From: Geodermatophilus sp. TF02-6
GTDB lineage: Bacteria > Actinomycetota > Actinomycetes > Mycobacteriales > Geodermatophilaceae
Direction of reading: 5' to 3'
Length of the DNA stretch: 64,000 nt
Assembly (NCBI RefSeq): GCF_003319115.1
Contig: NZ_QOHF01000009.1
Span: forward strand, 1 to 64,000
A program made the translations under genes and the position numbers. Each line of letters starts with the position of its first letter. The stretch's first letter is position 1. Positions 51,120 to 60,654 of this stretch are shown here, one piece after another. A model generated the notes under the pieces. It ran no database searches. It was given only the letters and a program-made list of their open reading frames with translations, and had not been told where the DNA came from.

Positions 51120-51929
51120 TCAGGACGCCGCGGCCCGCTCCCGCTCGATCAGCTCCTTGCTGCGCACCAGCCGCAGGGACGTGACCACGAGCAGGCCGCC
51201 GACGACGTTGAACAGCGTCGTGTACCAGAACCAGGCCAGCCAGTCGCCGTAGCCGTACGGGGCCCCGGCGTGCAACGCCCCGAAGAGGACCAGCGAGTCG
51301 AGGACGGAGTGGAACAGCACCAGCCCGGCGAGCAGGAACGCCCCGGCCACCGCCGCGGCCAGTTTCCCCGCCTCGGAGTCGGCGCCGTGCTGCATGCGGG
51401 TCATGAGCGTGATGAAGGCGCCGGCCAGCAGGGCCAGGCACACCGAGCGCAGGTCCAGCGGCGCCTCGACGAAGGCCCGGCCGGACTCGATCGCGGTGGC
51501 GCCCAGCTCGGGGATGGCGTGCACGACCAGCCACATGACCAGCCAGCCGCCGATCAGGTTGGCGATCAGGGTGCCCGCCCACAGCCGGCCCAGCTGCCCG
51601 AGGCCCGCCCGGCCCGCGACCACCGCGGTCACCGGCACGAGGAACCCCTCGGTGAACAGCTCGCTCTTGGCCAGCAGCAACGCGACGAAGCCGATGCCGA
51701 ACGCCAGCCCCGCCAGGAGGTGACTGCCGGTCTCGGCGTAGACGGCGAGCATCGCCACGACGCCGGTGGCCACCTCGAGTCCGCCGGCCAGACCGGTGGT
51801 GAGCACCTCCCGCCAGGAGCGGTGCAGCCGCTGGGCCCCCTCGTCGACGATCCGGTCGAAGGCCTGGGCGACCTGGTCCTCGACCGGGGCGTCGGTCTCC
51901 CCCAGCCGCTCGCGTGCCGACTCCGCCAC
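51120..51929 (-). CDS. Formate/nitrite transporter (FNT) family channel
   Basis: A 269-residue membrane protein with six helices of the FNT family. Typical half-helix motifs are seen in FGIGFVALLLAKSELFTEGFLVPVT, LAGTLIANLIGGW and FHSVLDSLVLFGALHAG. Members conduct formate, nitrite or hydrosulfide. An acidic N-terminal helix of about 40 residues precedes the channel. Substrate unknown; sulfur genes lie nearby, so hydrosulfide is one candidate. Divergent from katE. Confidence 0.85.
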   Translation of the reverse strand: MAESARERLGETDAPVEDQVAQAFDRIVDEGAQRLHRSWREVLTTGLAGGLEVATGVVAMLAVYAETGSHLLAGLAFGIGFVALLLAKSELFTEGFLVPVTAVVAGRAGLGQLGRLWAGTLIANLIGGWLVMWLVVHAIPELGATAIESGRAFVEAPLDLRSVCLALLAGAFITLMTRMQHGADSEAGKLAAAVAGAFLLAGLVLFHSVLDSLVLFGALHAGAPYGYGDWLAWFWYTTLFNVVGGLLVVTSLRLVRSKELIERERAAAS

Positions 51930-52037
51930 GGTGGCCCCCTCCGGCCGGGACCTCCGGGCGCCTCCCGGGACCGGATGGCACCTACCCTTCCCGGTGTCGG
52001 AGCACGCACGAGTGACGTCCGCCGCTGCGAGCAGGCC

Positions 52038-52063
52038 GGTTGCCTGGTGACGGCCTCGGGTAG
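52038..52063 (+). promoter_or_regulatory. General-stress type promoter for katE
   Basis: GGTT at 52038-52041, a 16-base spacer and GGGTAG at 52058-52063 fit the same SigB-like consensus as the csbD promoter. katE ATG lies 41 bases after the -10. Large catalases are typical general-stress genes. Confidence 0.5.
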
Positions 52064-52104
52064 CGCGGAACGACCGCGAGCAAGCCGGTCACCAAGGAGA
52101 AGCC

Positions 52105-54225
52105 ATGCCCCCCGCCCGCCACCCCGACCAGTCCGCTCCCGCCACCGTCAGCCCCACCGGAGTGGGGTACGAGGGTCCCCGTTCCGGCCGCGACCCGAGA
52201 GGGCAGGCCGGTGATGCGCTGACCAGCCCCAACGGTGTCCGCATCCCCGACACCGACCACTCGCTCAAGGCGGGCCCGCGCGGTCCGGTCCTGCTCGAGG
52301 ACTTCCACCTGCGCGAGAAGATCAACGCGTTCGACCACGAGCGCATCCCCGAGCGGGTGGTGCACGCCCGCGGCGCCGGCGCGCACGGCGTCTTCACCGC
52401 CAACGGCGCCGCCGCGAAGGTCACCCGGGCCGCCGTCCTCGCCGAGAAGGGCCTGCAGACGCCGGTCTTCGTGCGGTTCTCCACCGTGCTGGGCTCACGC
52501 GGCTCGGCCGACACCGCTCGGGACACCCGCGGGTTCGCGACGAAGTTCTACACGAAGGAGGGGACCTGGGACCTGGTCGGCAACAACATCCCGGTCTTCT
52601 TCATCCAGGACGCGATCAAGTTCCCCGACATCATCCACGCCGGCAAGCCGCACCCGGACCGGGAGATCCCGCAGGCGCAGTCGGCGCACGACACCTTCTG
52701 GGACTTCGTCACCCTCCACACCGAGGCCACCCACCACACGATGTGGAACATGAGCGACCGGGGCATCCCGCGCAGCTACCGGATGATGGAGGGCTTCGGC
52801 GTCCACACGTTCCGGCTGGTCAACGCCGACCGGGAGACCGTGCTGGTCAAGTTCCACTGGAAGCCCAGGCTCGGCGTGCACTCGCTGACCTGGGAGGAGG
52901 CGCAGATCGCCGCCGGCGTCGACCCCGACTTCCACCGCCGCGACCTCGCCGACGCCATCGAGGCCGGCGCCCACCCCCAGTGGGACCTCGGCATCCAGGT
53001 CTTCCCCGACACCCCGGAGGAGACCTTCGAGGGCATCGACCTGCTCGACCCGACCAAGATCGTGCCGGAGGAGCTCGCGCCGGTGCAGGTCATCGGGACC
53101 CTGGTGCTCAACGCCAACCCGACCAACTACTTCGCCGAGACCGAGCAGGTGGCCTTCAACACCGGCCACGTGGTGCCGGGCATCGAGTTCACCAACGACC
53201 CGCTGCTGCAGGGCCGCAACTTCTCCTACCTCGACACCCAGCTGCTGCGCCTGGGCGGCCCGAACTGGCGGCAGATCCCGATCAACCGGCCGCACGCCCC
53301 GGTCAACGACAACACCCGCGACGGCTTCCACCAGCACGCGGTCCACACCGGCCAGGCGCCCTACACGCCCAACTCCGTGGACGACGGCTCGCCGTTCCCG
53401 TCCGACTGGGCCGACGCCGGGTACGTCAACGTGCCGCGGAAGATCGAGGGCGAGGCGGTGCGGGCCAGCCAGTCCTCGTTCGAGGACCACTTCAGCCAGC
53501 CGGCCATGTTCTACGCCAGCCTGTCCGAGCCGGAGAAGGTGCACCTCACCGAGGCGTACACGTTCGAGCTCGGCAAGTGCTACGAGCAGGCGGTCAAGGA
53601 GCGGGCGCTCGGCGTGCTGGCCAAGATCGACGCCGACCTCTGCGAGAAGGTCGCCGCCGGCCTGGGCCTGCCGGCACCGGAGCCCGACCCGGTCGAGCAC
53701 CTCGCCCCCTCCCCGGCCCTGCGCCAGGTGACGGACGAGACGTTCCCGGTGGACGGCCGGATCGTCGGGGTCGTGGCCGGTCCGGACGCCGACGTCGCCG
53801 GGATCACCGCGCTGCGCACCGCGCTCGAGGCGGAGAGCGCGGTGGTCAAGGTGATCGCCCCGGCCGGCGGCACGATCGGCTCCGGCTCGGGGACCGAGAT
53901 CGTCGAGCGGACCTTCCTCACCGCTCGCTCGGTCGAGTTCGACGCGGTGGTGGTCGCCGCCGGCGCGCCGAAGGACAAGGACGTCAAGGCGGTGATCATG
54001 CTGCAGGAGGTGTTCCGGCAGCTGAAGGCCGTCGGGGCGTGGGGCGACGGCGCGCAGGTGCTCACCGCGGCGGGCATCGACACCTCCGCGCCGGGCGTGC
54101 TGGTCGCCGACGACCCGCAGGCGCTGGCCACCGAGCTGCTCGCGGCGATGGGGAAGCACCGGGTGTGGCAGCGCGCCGACCTGGTGACGGCCAGCGCGGT
54201 GCCCCCGGCCGTGCCCGTCGGCTGA
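52105..54225 (+). CDS. katE: Large-subunit catalase (HPII/KatE type)
   Basis: A 706-residue monofunctional heme catalase that breaks down hydrogen peroxide. The catalytic His region [20 protein letters not shown]-like (here [13 protein letters not shown]), the Asn motif [17 protein letters not shown] and heme-Tyr region near [15 protein letters not shown] are intact. The C-terminal 150 residues form the DJ-1/PfpI-like domain typical of large catalases ([17 protein letters not shown]). ATG 52105 with AAGGAGAAG ribosome site. Confidence 0.96.
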   Translation: MPPARHPDQSAPATVSPTGVGYEGPRSGRDPRGQAGDALTSPNGVRIPDTDHSLKAGPRGPVLLEDFHLREKINAFDHERIPERVVHARGAGAHGVFTANGAAAKVTRAAVLAEKGLQTPVFVRFSTVLGSRGSADTARDTRGFATKFYTKEGTWDLVGNNIPVFFIQDAIKFPDIIHAGKPHPDREIPQAQSAHDTFWDFVTLHTEATHHTMWNMSDRGIPRSYRMMEGFGVHTFRLVNADRETVLVKFHWKPRLGVHSLTWEEAQIAAGVDPDFHRRDLADAIEAGAHPQWDLGIQVFPDTPEETFEGIDLLDPTKIVPEELAPVQVIGTLVLNANPTNYFAETEQVAFNTGHVVPGIEFTNDPLLQGRNFSYLDTQLLRLGGPNWRQIPINRPHAPVNDNTRDGFHQHAVHTGQAPYTPNSVDDGSPFPSDWADAGYVNVPRKIEGEAVRASQSSFEDHFSQPAMFYASLSEPEKVHLTEAYTFELGKCYEQAVKERALGVLAKIDADLCEKVAAGLGLPAPEPDPVEHLAPSPALRQVTDETFPVDGRIVGVVAGPDADVAGITALRTALEAESAVVKVIAPAGGTIGSGSGTEIVERTFLTARSVEFDAVVVAAGAPKDKDVKAVIMLQEVFRQLKAVGAWGDGAQVLTAAGIDTSAPGVLVADDPQALATELLAAMGKHRVWQRADLVTASAVPPAVPVG

Positions 54226-54270
54226 CAGCCGGAGGAGCCGACCGGGGTCATCGAGCGGCCGAGCGGCCGA

Positions 54271-54312
54271 CGCCGCCGGGCCCGGGTCCCGAGGGACCCC
54301 GGCCCGGCGGTG
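54271..54312 (+). terminator. Terminator after katE
   Basis: cgccgccgggcccgggtccc (54271-54290) pairs with gggaccccggcccggcggtg with two mismatches and a two-base loop. It sits 46 bases after the katE stop. Confidence 0.75.
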
Positions 54313-54447
54313 CTCCTCGCCGTCGCCCGGTCGGTCGCCGGCACGCTCCGGGCGACGCGGGCCCGCACGCCCTGCTGACGTCCTCCGGCCCGCCCAGCGG
54401 GCGGCCGCGTCGAGCGCGCGAGCCCCGACCTGCCTAGCCTCGGCAGC

Positions 54448-55146
54448 GTGGACGGCGACCGGCTGGCGACCCTGCACGTGTGGGAGGTGCCCGGCCGGGC
54501 GGTGCCCGCGGCGCTGCTGCGGATGGCCGCCGACCGCCGTCCGCTGCGCCGCGCCCCCGGGCTGCGCTTCGCCAAGCTGCTGGGCACCGGCAGCGGGCGC
54601 ACCTTCACCGTGGGCGACGCCGACCCCCGCCGGTGGGCGCTGCTGACGGTGTGGGACGACGAGCACGCGGCGACCGCGTTCGAGGACGGTCCCGTCGTCC
54701 GCCGGTGGCAGCGGATCGCCGACGAGCAGTGGACGGCCCGGCTGCGCCCGTTGGCCGCCCACGGGCGGTGGTCGCGGCGGGAGCCGTTCGGACGGCCGCA
54801 GCCGCGGCGGTGGGACGGCCCGGTCGCCGCGGTCACCCGCGCCCGGCTGGCCCCCCGCACGGCGCTGACCTTCTGGCGCGCCGTCCCCCCGGTCTCCGCC
54901 GACCTGCACGAGAGCCCCGGCCTGCGCCTCGCGCTCGGCATCGGCGAGGCGCCGCTGGGCCTGCAGGGCACGTTCAGCGTGTGGGACTCCGCGGCGGCGC
55001 TGAACTCCTTCGCCTACGGCCGCGCCCCGCACGCCGCGGTGGTCACCCGGACGGCGCAGGAGGGCTGGTACGCCGAGGAGCTGTTCGCCCGCCTCGGCGT
55101 GCTGTCGGCCGAGGGGACCGTGGCCGGCCGCGACCCGCTGGCCTGA
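54448..55146 (+). CDS. CrtA-like monooxygenase (spheroidene monooxygenase family)
   Basis: A 232-residue protein of the spheroidene monooxygenase (CrtA) type: duplicated ferredoxin-like halves with the family segments LRFAKLLGTGSGRTFTVGDADP, RWALLTVWDDEHAA and SFAYGRAPHAAVV. CrtA adds keto groups to acyclic carotenoids in purple bacteria; actinobacterial homologues are widespread but mostly uncharacterised. A CrtI-family gene lies at 11270-12784. GTG 54448. No other carotenoid gene is adjacent. Confidence 0.8.
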   Translation: MDGDRLATLHVWEVPGRAVPAALLRMAADRRPLRRAPGLRFAKLLGTGSGRTFTVGDADPRRWALLTVWDDEHAATAFEDGPVVRRWQRIADEQWTARLRPLAAHGRWSRREPFGRPQPRRWDGPVAAVTRARLAPRTALTFWRAVPPVSADLHESPGLRLALGIGEAPLGLQGTFSVWDSAAALNSFAYGRAPHAAVVTRTAQEGWYAEELFARLGVLSAEGTVAGRDPLA

Positions 55147-55148
55147 TC

Positions 55149-55206
55149 GGCCATCCTCCAGGGGCCCTCCGCCTGAGCGCGCGAGGCGTGGGGGGGAGGA
55201 TGGTCC
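55149..55206. repeat. GC-rich palindromic repeat, divergent type A
   Basis: ggccatcctccaggggccc, ccgcctgagcgcgcgaggcg, ggggggaggatggtcct: same layout as type A with complementary arms ggccatcctcc/ggaggatggtcc. It sits between the convergent CrtA-like and GNAT genes. Confidence 0.75.
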
Positions 55207-55209
55207 TGC

Positions 55210-55725
55210 TCAGAGCCGGCAGGTCAGGTGGATCTCGTCGCGGTCGTCGCCCGGCGCCACCCGGACCGCTCCCGGCATCCGACCGAACTCGCGGTAGCCG
55301 AGCCCCTGGTAGAAGGCCTCGATGCCGGTGCCGCCGCGCACGGTGAGGTGCAGGAACTCCAGGCCGCGCTGCCGGGCGATGGCGTGCACCCCCTCCATCA
55401 GGACGCGCCCGAGGCCCCTGCCCTGCCGGCTGGGGTGCACCTGCACCCGCAGCACGGTCGCCCAGTGCCGGCGCAGCGGGCTCATCGACAGCGACAGGAC
55501 GGCGAACCCGGCCACCTCGCCGTCCACCCGCAGCAGCGCGACCACCTCGCGCCCCTCGTGCACCCGCTCCACCACGGCGTCGAGGACCGGCGCCACCTCC
55601 TCCGCCGTCACCGGGGGGACGAAGCCGACCGCTCCCCCGGCGTTGCTCACCTCGGTCCAGCAGGTGAGCAGCTGCGACCGGAGCTCCTCGTCGACGGCTC
55701 CGACCGGGCAGACCTCGGCGCGCAT
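55210..55725 (-). CDS. GNAT-family N-acetyltransferase
   Basis: A 171-residue single-domain acetyltransferase. Acetyl-CoA loop VQVHPSRQGRGLGRVLMEGV (Q-x-x-G-x-G), and the C-terminal strand/helix FLHLTVRGGTGIEAFYQGLGYREFG are typical. Substrate unknown. ATG 55725; other in-frame starts upstream (to 55791) add a non-conserved tail. Confidence 0.9.
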   Translation of the reverse strand: MRAEVCPVGAVDEELRSQLLTCWTEVSNAGGAVGFVPPVTAEEVAPVLDAVVERVHEGREVVALLRVDGEVAGFAVLSLSMSPLRRHWATVLRVQVHPSRQGRGLGRVLMEGVHAIARQRGLEFLHLTVRGGTGIEAFYQGLGYREFGRMPGAVRVAPGDDRDEIHLTCRL

Positions 55726-55922
55726 GGGCCCGATTCTCCCGGGTGCTCGCCGGCCCCCGGACGGGGGCGGACCGGCACCCGCGTGGCTCACAGGGAACGC
55801 CCAGGTGCCGTGGGTCAGGAAACGCGTCGTCCGCGCCGTCGAGCCCTGTCCCGGCCGCGACCGCCGGGGCTAGCGTCCGGCTGTCCCGGGGCGGGACGAC
55901 GGCCGGCACGCGGGGAGGGGCC

Positions 55923-57422
55923 ATGACCTGCACGATCGCCCGCAGGGGGGCGGTGCTCGCGGCGACGACGCTGCTCGTGGGGCTGGTCCCGGCGACCGCG
56001 GTCGCCGACCCCGCCCAGCCCGACGCCGACCAGCCCGGCGCCCCGAGCCCGGGCGCGCCCGGCATCGGGGACCCGTACTACCCGCTGGACGGCAACGGCG
56101 GCTACGACGTCGGCCACTACGACCTGGACCTGCGCTACGACCCCGCGACCGACGTCCTCTCCGGCACCGCGACCGTCGCGGCGACGGCGACCCAGGCCCT
56201 CTCCCGCTTCGACCTGGACCTGCAGGGCCTGCAGGTCCACGCGGTGACCGTCGACGGCGCGCCGGCGACCTGGACCCGGGACGGACAGGAGCTGGTGGTC
56301 ACCCCGGCGCGGCCGCTGTGGCCCGGCGAGGACTTCGCCGTCGCCGTCACCTACGACGGCGTGCCCGCCACGCTCACCGACGAGCTCGGGGAGTCGGGCT
56401 TCTTCCACACCGACGACGGCGCCCTGGTCGCCGGCCAGCCCCACGGCGCGGCCACCTGGTTCCCGGCCAACGACCACCCGCTCGACGCCGCCTCGGTCGC
56501 CGTGTCGATCACCGTCCCGGAGGGGCTGCAGGGGGTGTCCAACGGCGCGCTGGAGGGCAGCCAGACCCGCGACGGGTGGACGACGTGGTCGTGGGACGCG
56601 ACCGAACCGATGGCCACCTACCTGGTGACGCTGGCCGTCGGCCACCTCGACCTGCGCGCGTACCAGGCCGGCGGAATCCGGTACTGGGACGCCGTCGACC
56701 CGGCCCTGGCCGACCTCGACCTGGACCCGGCGACCGAGGGGCCGCCCGCCGGCGAGGTCGTCGACGCCGCCCTGGCCCGGCAGCCGGAGGTCATCGGCTT
56801 CCTCTCCGACACCTTCGGCCCGTACCCGTTCGGCACGGCGGGAGCCATCGTCGACGACGTCCCCGACCTGCCGTTCGCCCTGGAGACCCAGACCCGGCCG
56901 GTGTACTCCCCCGTCTTCTTCACCGACGAGGAGACCGCCGACTCCGTCGTGGTGCACGAGCTGGCGCACCAGTGGTACGGCGACTCCGTCCGGCTCGCCG
57001 CCTGGCAGCACATCTGGCTCAACGAGGGCTTCGCGACCTACGCGGAGTGGCTGTGGGCCGAACGCGAGGGCATCGAGACGGTGCAGCAGCAGTTCGACGA
57101 GCTGTACGCCGACGCGGAGACGGAGTTCGCCGGGTCGGGGCCGTCCTTCTGGAGCGTCGTCATCGGTGACCCGGGTCCGGCCACCGACCTGCTGTTCCAC
57201 CCGGCCGTGTACTACCGCGGTGCCATGACGCTGCACGCCCTGCGGCTCGCGGTCGGCGACGAGGCGTTCTTCGACATCCTCCGGGAGTGGGCCGCCTCCC
57301 GGGCCGGGCAGGCCGTCACCACCGGCGAGTTCGTCGACCTCGCGGAGAAGGTCTCCGGGCAGGACCTCGACGCGCTGTTCCAGGCCTGGCTGTTCACCCC
57401 GCAGCGGCCGGCGCTCGGCTGA
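55923..57422 (+). CDS. Secreted M1-family metallopeptidase
   Basis: A 499-residue zinc aminopeptidase-like protein. Signal peptide of about 28 residues (ending ATAVADP), a proline-rich linker, an N-terminal beta domain (VGHYDLDLRYDP) and a gluzincin catalytic domain with H345-E-L-A-H349 and E368 in NEGFATYAEW as zinc ligands. The substrate-recognition loop reads FALETQ instead of the usual GAMEN. It lacks the C-terminal helical domains of full aminopeptidase N, as in other secreted actinobacterial forms. ATG 55923 with GGGAGGGG ribosome site. Confidence 0.92.
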   Translation: MTCTIARRGAVLAATTLLVGLVPATAVADPAQPDADQPGAPSPGAPGIGDPYYPLDGNGGYDVGHYDLDLRYDPATDVLSGTATVAATATQALSRFDLDLQGLQVHAVTVDGAPATWTRDGQELVVTPARPLWPGEDFAVAVTYDGVPATLTDELGESGFFHTDDGALVAGQPHGAATWFPANDHPLDAASVAVSITVPEGLQGVSNGALEGSQTRDGWTTWSWDATEPMATYLVTLAVGHLDLRAYQAGGIRYWDAVDPALADLDLDPATEGPPAGEVVDAALARQPEVIGFLSDTFGPYPFGTAGAIVDDVPDLPFALETQTRPVYSPVFFTDEETADSVVVHELAHQWYGDSVRLAAWQHIWLNEGFATYAEWLWAEREGIETVQQQFDELYADAETEFAGSGPSFWSVVIGDPGPATDLLFHPAVYYRGAMTLHALRLAVGDEAFFDILREWAASRAGQAVTTGEFVDLAEKVSGQDLDALFQAWLFTPQRPALG

Positions 57423-57434
57423 GCCCCGACCGGG

Positions 57435-58991
57435 TCAGGCGACCGGCACCCGGCGCAGCAGCCGCAGCGCCGCGGTCATCACCCGCGCGTAGCGGTCCAG
57501 CGGCATCCCGGGCAGCGGTCCCAGCGGCAGTCCGCGCTGGACGGCGACGGTCTGCGCCTCGGTGACGGCGAGGATGCCCTCCCGGCCGTGCCGGCGCCCC
57601 AGGCCGGAGTCGCCCATGCCGCCCATCGGCGCGTCGTGGGATGCCCAGGCGGCGGCGTAGCCCTCGTTGACGTTCACCGTGCCGGCGCGGATGCCGGCGG
57701 CGACCGCGGCGCCCCGCCGCGGGGTGGACCACACGGAGGCGTTGAGGCCGTAGGGGGTGTCGTTCGCCCGCCGCACCGCCTCGTCGGCGTCGCGCACCCG
57801 GGTCACGGTCGCCACCGGCCCGAAGGTCTCCTCGCGGGCGACCGGCACGTCCCCGCCGACCCCCTCGAGCAGGGTCGGCTCGTGGAACAGCGGGCCGAGG
57901 TCCGGGCGGGGGCGGCCGCCGGCGAGCACCCGGGCCCCCGCGGCCACGGCGTCGGCGACGTGCCGGGTGACGACGTCGAACTGCGCCCGGTTGGCCAGCG
58001 AACCCATCTCGGCGTCCCAGCCGAACCCGCCGCCGAGCCGGATCCGCCGGGTGCGCTCGGCCAGCGCGGGCACGAAGCGGTCGTACACCGCGTCCTCCAC
58101 GTACAACCGCTCGAGGTGCATGCACAGCTGGCCGCCGTTGGAGAAGCAGCCGCGCACCGCCCCCTCGACGGCCCGGTCGAGGTCGGCGTCGGCCAGCACC
58201 AGCATCGGGTTCTTGCCGCCGAGCTCGGCCGAGCACGAGACCAGCCGGCGGCCGCACCGCTCGGCGACGGTCCGCCCGGTGGCGGTCGACCCGGTGAACA
58301 CCAGGTGGTCGACGCCGTCGACCAGCGGTGCGCCCAGCACCGACCCGCGGCCGGTGACCACGCCGAGCAGCTCCCGCGGCAGCCCGGCGCGGACCAGCAG
58401 GTCGACGGCGGCCAGGGCGGAGAACGGGGTCTGCGCGTCCGGTTTGAGCACCACGCCGTTGCCGCCCAGCAGCGCGGGGACGGCGTCGGACACCGCCAGC
58501 GCCATCGGGGTGTCCCACGGGCTGACGACGCCGACCAGCCCCTTCGGCCGGCGGTGCACGACCGGCCTGGTCAGCCCGGGCAGTGCTCCGCGCCGGCGCT
58601 CCGACCGCAGGTGCCGGGCCGCGGACCGGGCCGCGTAGCCGGCGCTGCGCGCGACGTCGACGACCTCCTCGAAGGCGCTGACCCGGGCCTTGCCGGTCTC
58701 CACCTGCAGGACGTCCATCAGCTCGTTCCGCCGCTGGACGACCAGGTCGCAGAAGCGCAGCGCGACGCGGCACCGGTCGGCGACGGGGCGGGCGGCCCAC
58801 TCGGCCTGGGCCGCCCGCGCCCGCCGCTGCGCCTCGCGCACGTCGTCGGCGGTGCACGTGGGCACCTCCCCGACCGGCGAGCCGTCGAACGGTGCGCGGG
58901 AGCTCTGCCGCGGCCGGCCGGGGGCCGCGGTGACCAGCGTGGCCAGGCGGGTGAGGAGGCCGGCGTCCAGCCGGTCGGCGGCCGTCGTCAT
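57435..58991 (-). CDS. gabD2: Succinate-semialdehyde dehydrogenase (NADP+), GabD2 type
   Basis: An aldehyde dehydrogenase of 518 residues. Catalytic Cys is in NGGQLCMHLERL, the general-base Glu in SAELGGKNPMLV, and the cofactor loop FTGSTATGR; the insertion motif after the Cys (MHLERL) is typical of the actinobacterial GabD2 group. It oxidises succinic semialdehyde to succinate, which could feed the nearby Sdh enzyme. ATG 58991. Convergent with the M1 gene (12 bp between stops). Confidence 0.88.
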   Translation of the reverse strand: MTTAADRLDAGLLTRLATLVTAAPGRPRQSSRAPFDGSPVGEVPTCTADDVREAQRRARAAQAEWAARPVADRCRVALRFCDLVVQRRNELMDVLQVETGKARVSAFEEVVDVARSAGYAARSAARHLRSERRRGALPGLTRPVVHRRPKGLVGVVSPWDTPMALAVSDAVPALLGGNGVVLKPDAQTPFSALAAVDLLVRAGLPRELLGVVTGRGSVLGAPLVDGVDHLVFTGSTATGRTVAERCGRRLVSCSAELGGKNPMLVLADADLDRAVEGAVRGCFSNGGQLCMHLERLYVEDAVYDRFVPALAERTRRIRLGGGFGWDAEMGSLANRAQFDVVTRHVADAVAAGARVLAGGRPRPDLGPLFHEPTLLEGVGGDVPVAREETFGPVATVTRVRDADEAVRRANDTPYGLNASVWSTPRRGAAVAAGIRAGTVNVNEGYAAAWASHDAPMGGMGDSGLGRRHGREGILAVTEAQTVAVQRGLPLGPLPGMPLDRYARVMTAALRLLRRVPVA

Positions 58992-59005
58992 CGCAGTCCT
59001 CCCCG

Positions 59006-59160
59006 GCCCCCTTGCAGGGTCCCGCCGCTGGCCCCGTCCAGAGGCTCGTCCCGAGCCTGCGAGGCGGCCCCTCGCAGGGGCCCGCCGCGAGCTTGTGAGC
59101 GGTGGGGGGCGAGGGGTCCTTCGAGGGGTCCTTCCACGGTGGGGGGCAAGGGGGTCCTCG
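59006..59160. repeat. Nested GC-rich palindromic repeats between gabD2 and the flavin reductase
   Basis: An outer type A copy is split: ggcccccttgcagggtccc, gccgc at 59006-59029 and cggtggggggcaagggggtc, ct near 59136-59158. Between them lie a partial type B core (gtcccgagcctgcgaggc) and a complete second type A copy at 59066-59121 (ggcccctcgcaggggccc, gccgcgagcttgtgagcggt, ggggggcgaggggtccttc). The split halves rejoin exactly, which shows insertion of one repeat into another. Confidence 0.8.
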
Positions 59161-59161
59161 T

Positions 59162-59878
59162 TCAGCCGCTGGGGCCGAACCGCTCGACCCGGATGTCGGG
59201 AGCCGGCACGCCGATCCCGACCAGCAGCTGGCTGGCCGCCTCGGCGAAGGACGCCGACCCGCACACGTAGGCCGTCCGCCCCGGCTCCACCAGCGGCGCC
59301 AGGTCCGCGGCGGTCAGCCGCCCCGCCGGCCGGGCGCCGTGCGGCTCGCGGCTGGTGACCACCAGCGCCCCGGCCCTGAGCAGCTCGTCGGCATAGGGCA
59401 GCTCGGCGAGGGTGCGGGTGGAGACGGCGGTGCGCAGCAGGTCGGTGCGGCCGAGCTCGCGCGCGGTGCGCAGCATGGCCACCAGCGGGACGACGCCGGT
59501 GCCGCCGCCGACCAGCAGCGCCGGCATCGCGCCGTCCCACACGAACCAGCCGCCGATCGGGCCGCGCACCTCCAGCCGGTCACCGGGCTCGACGACGTCG
59601 GCGAGGAAGGTGGAGACCTCGCCCTCGAAGAGGCGCTCGACGAACAGCTCGACCAGCGGGTCCTCCGGTGCGGAGGCGACCGAGTAGGACCGCTGCGCGC
59701 GGTAGCCGTCCGGGGCGGTCAGCCGGACGACGTAGTGCTGGCCGGCCATGTGCCGGACGCGGTCGGCGACGTCGAGCCGCAGCTGGACGGCGTCCTCGAG
59801 GGGGTGCCGCACGTCGGTCACCGTCGCCGTCCGCCAGCCGCCGCTCGGTGCGGTCGGGCGGTGCGGCAGCTCAGTCAC
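59162..59878 (-). CDS. FAD/NAD-binding oxidoreductase (ferredoxin-reductase-like)
   Basis: A 238-residue flavin reductase of the FNR family: FAD motif RSYSVASAP, the NAD-binding GGGTGVVPLVAML and the C-terminal YVCGSASFAEAA region. No ferredoxin domain. It overlaps the molybdoenzyme gene by 8 bp, downstream of it, so it probably supplies or removes electrons for that enzyme, as seen in other actinobacteria with this pair. Confidence 0.9.
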   Translation of the reverse strand: MTELPHRPTAPSGGWRTATVTDVRHPLEDAVQLRLDVADRVRHMAGQHYVVRLTAPDGYRAQRSYSVASAPEDPLVELFVERLFEGEVSTFLADVVEPGDRLEVRGPIGGWFVWDGAMPALLVGGGTGVVPLVAMLRTARELGRTDLLRTAVSTRTLAELPYADELLRAGALVVTSREPHGARPAGRLTAADLAPLVEPGRTAYVCGSASFAEAASQLLVGIGVPAPDIRVERFGPSG

Positions 59879-60479
59879 CCTGGTAGCGCTGCTCGCGCCA
59901 GGGGTCGCCGCGGTCGTGGTAGCCGTTCTGCTCCCAGAAGCCGGGCTGGTCGCGCTGCAGCAGGGTCAGCCGGGTGACCCACTTCGCGCTCTTCCAGAAG
60001 TACAGGTGCGGGACGAGCAGCCGCACCGGGCCGCCGTGCTCGACGGGCAGCGGCCCGCCGTCGTACTCCCACACGACCCAGGCCCGGCCACCGGTCACGT
60101 CCTCGAGCGGGAGGTTGGTGGTGTAGCCGGTCTTGGACGTCGCCACGACGAAGTGCGCGTCGGCCGTCGGGCGGGCCGCCTCGAGCAGGGTGTCGACGCT
60201 GACGCCGGCGAACCAGGTGTCGAACTTCGACCAGGTGGTGACGCAGTGGATGGCGCCGCGGTACTCCGAGCGGGGCAGCCGGTGGGCCTCGTCCCAGGTC
60301 CACGCCGTCGGGTTCTCCACCCGCCCGTCGACGGTGATGCTCCAGGTCTGCGGGGCGATGCGCGGGGTGGGCTCGGCGGTGAGCACGGGCCAGTCGCGGC
60401 CGACGTCGTACTGGCCCGGCGGGAGCCGGGGGTCGCGGTCGCGGCGGCGGCCCAGGAAGCCTCGGGTTGGTCCAGCCAT
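59871..60479 (-). CDS. Sulfite-oxidase-like molybdopterin oxidoreductase
   Basis: A 202-residue protein with the sulfite-oxidase Mo-cofactor fold only. The Mo-ligand cysteine is in AIHCVTTWSKFDTWF, and contacts lie in ATSKTGYTTNLPL and LYFWKSAKWV. No signal peptide and no heme domain, the form usually paired with a flavin reductase, which follows here. Possible roles are oxidation of sulfite or repair of oxidised methionine. ATG 60479 is chosen over a longer start at 60539. Confidence 0.9.
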   Translation of the reverse strand: MAGPTRGFLGRRRDRDPRLPPGQYDVGRDWPVLTAEPTPRIAPQTWSITVDGRVENPTAWTWDEAHRLPRSEYRGAIHCVTTWSKFDTWFAGVSVDTLLEAARPTADAHFVVATSKTGYTTNLPLEDVTGGRAWVVWEYDGGPLPVEHGGPVRLLVPHLYFWKSAKWVTRLTLLQRDQPGFWEQNGYHDRGDPWREQRYQGD

Positions 60480-60579
60480 GGCCTGCTCCTCCCCTGCCGG
60501 GGTCCCGGCCACCCCTGGCCGGGCTGTGGTGCGGCGCACCTGCGCGGCCGGTGCGGGCGCACCCTACCGCCTCTCCGGG

Positions 60580-60593
60580 TGAGGGCAGCCTTA
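60580..60593. promoter_or_regulatory. Possible iron-regulator (DtxR/IdeR) box
   Basis: On the minus strand TAAGGCTGCCCTCA matches 12 of 14 positions of the DtxR/IdeR half-consensus TTAGGCTNNCCTAA. It lies in the divergent gap between the molybdoenzyme and sdhC. Both flanking products include iron- or cofactor-rich proteins, so iron control is possible. Weak on sequence alone. Confidence 0.3.
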
Positions 60594-60654
60594 CGAGAGC
60601 TGTGTCACCCGTGGTTACGTGGCCGACCGAACGGCAACGACCTAGCTTGGTGCT

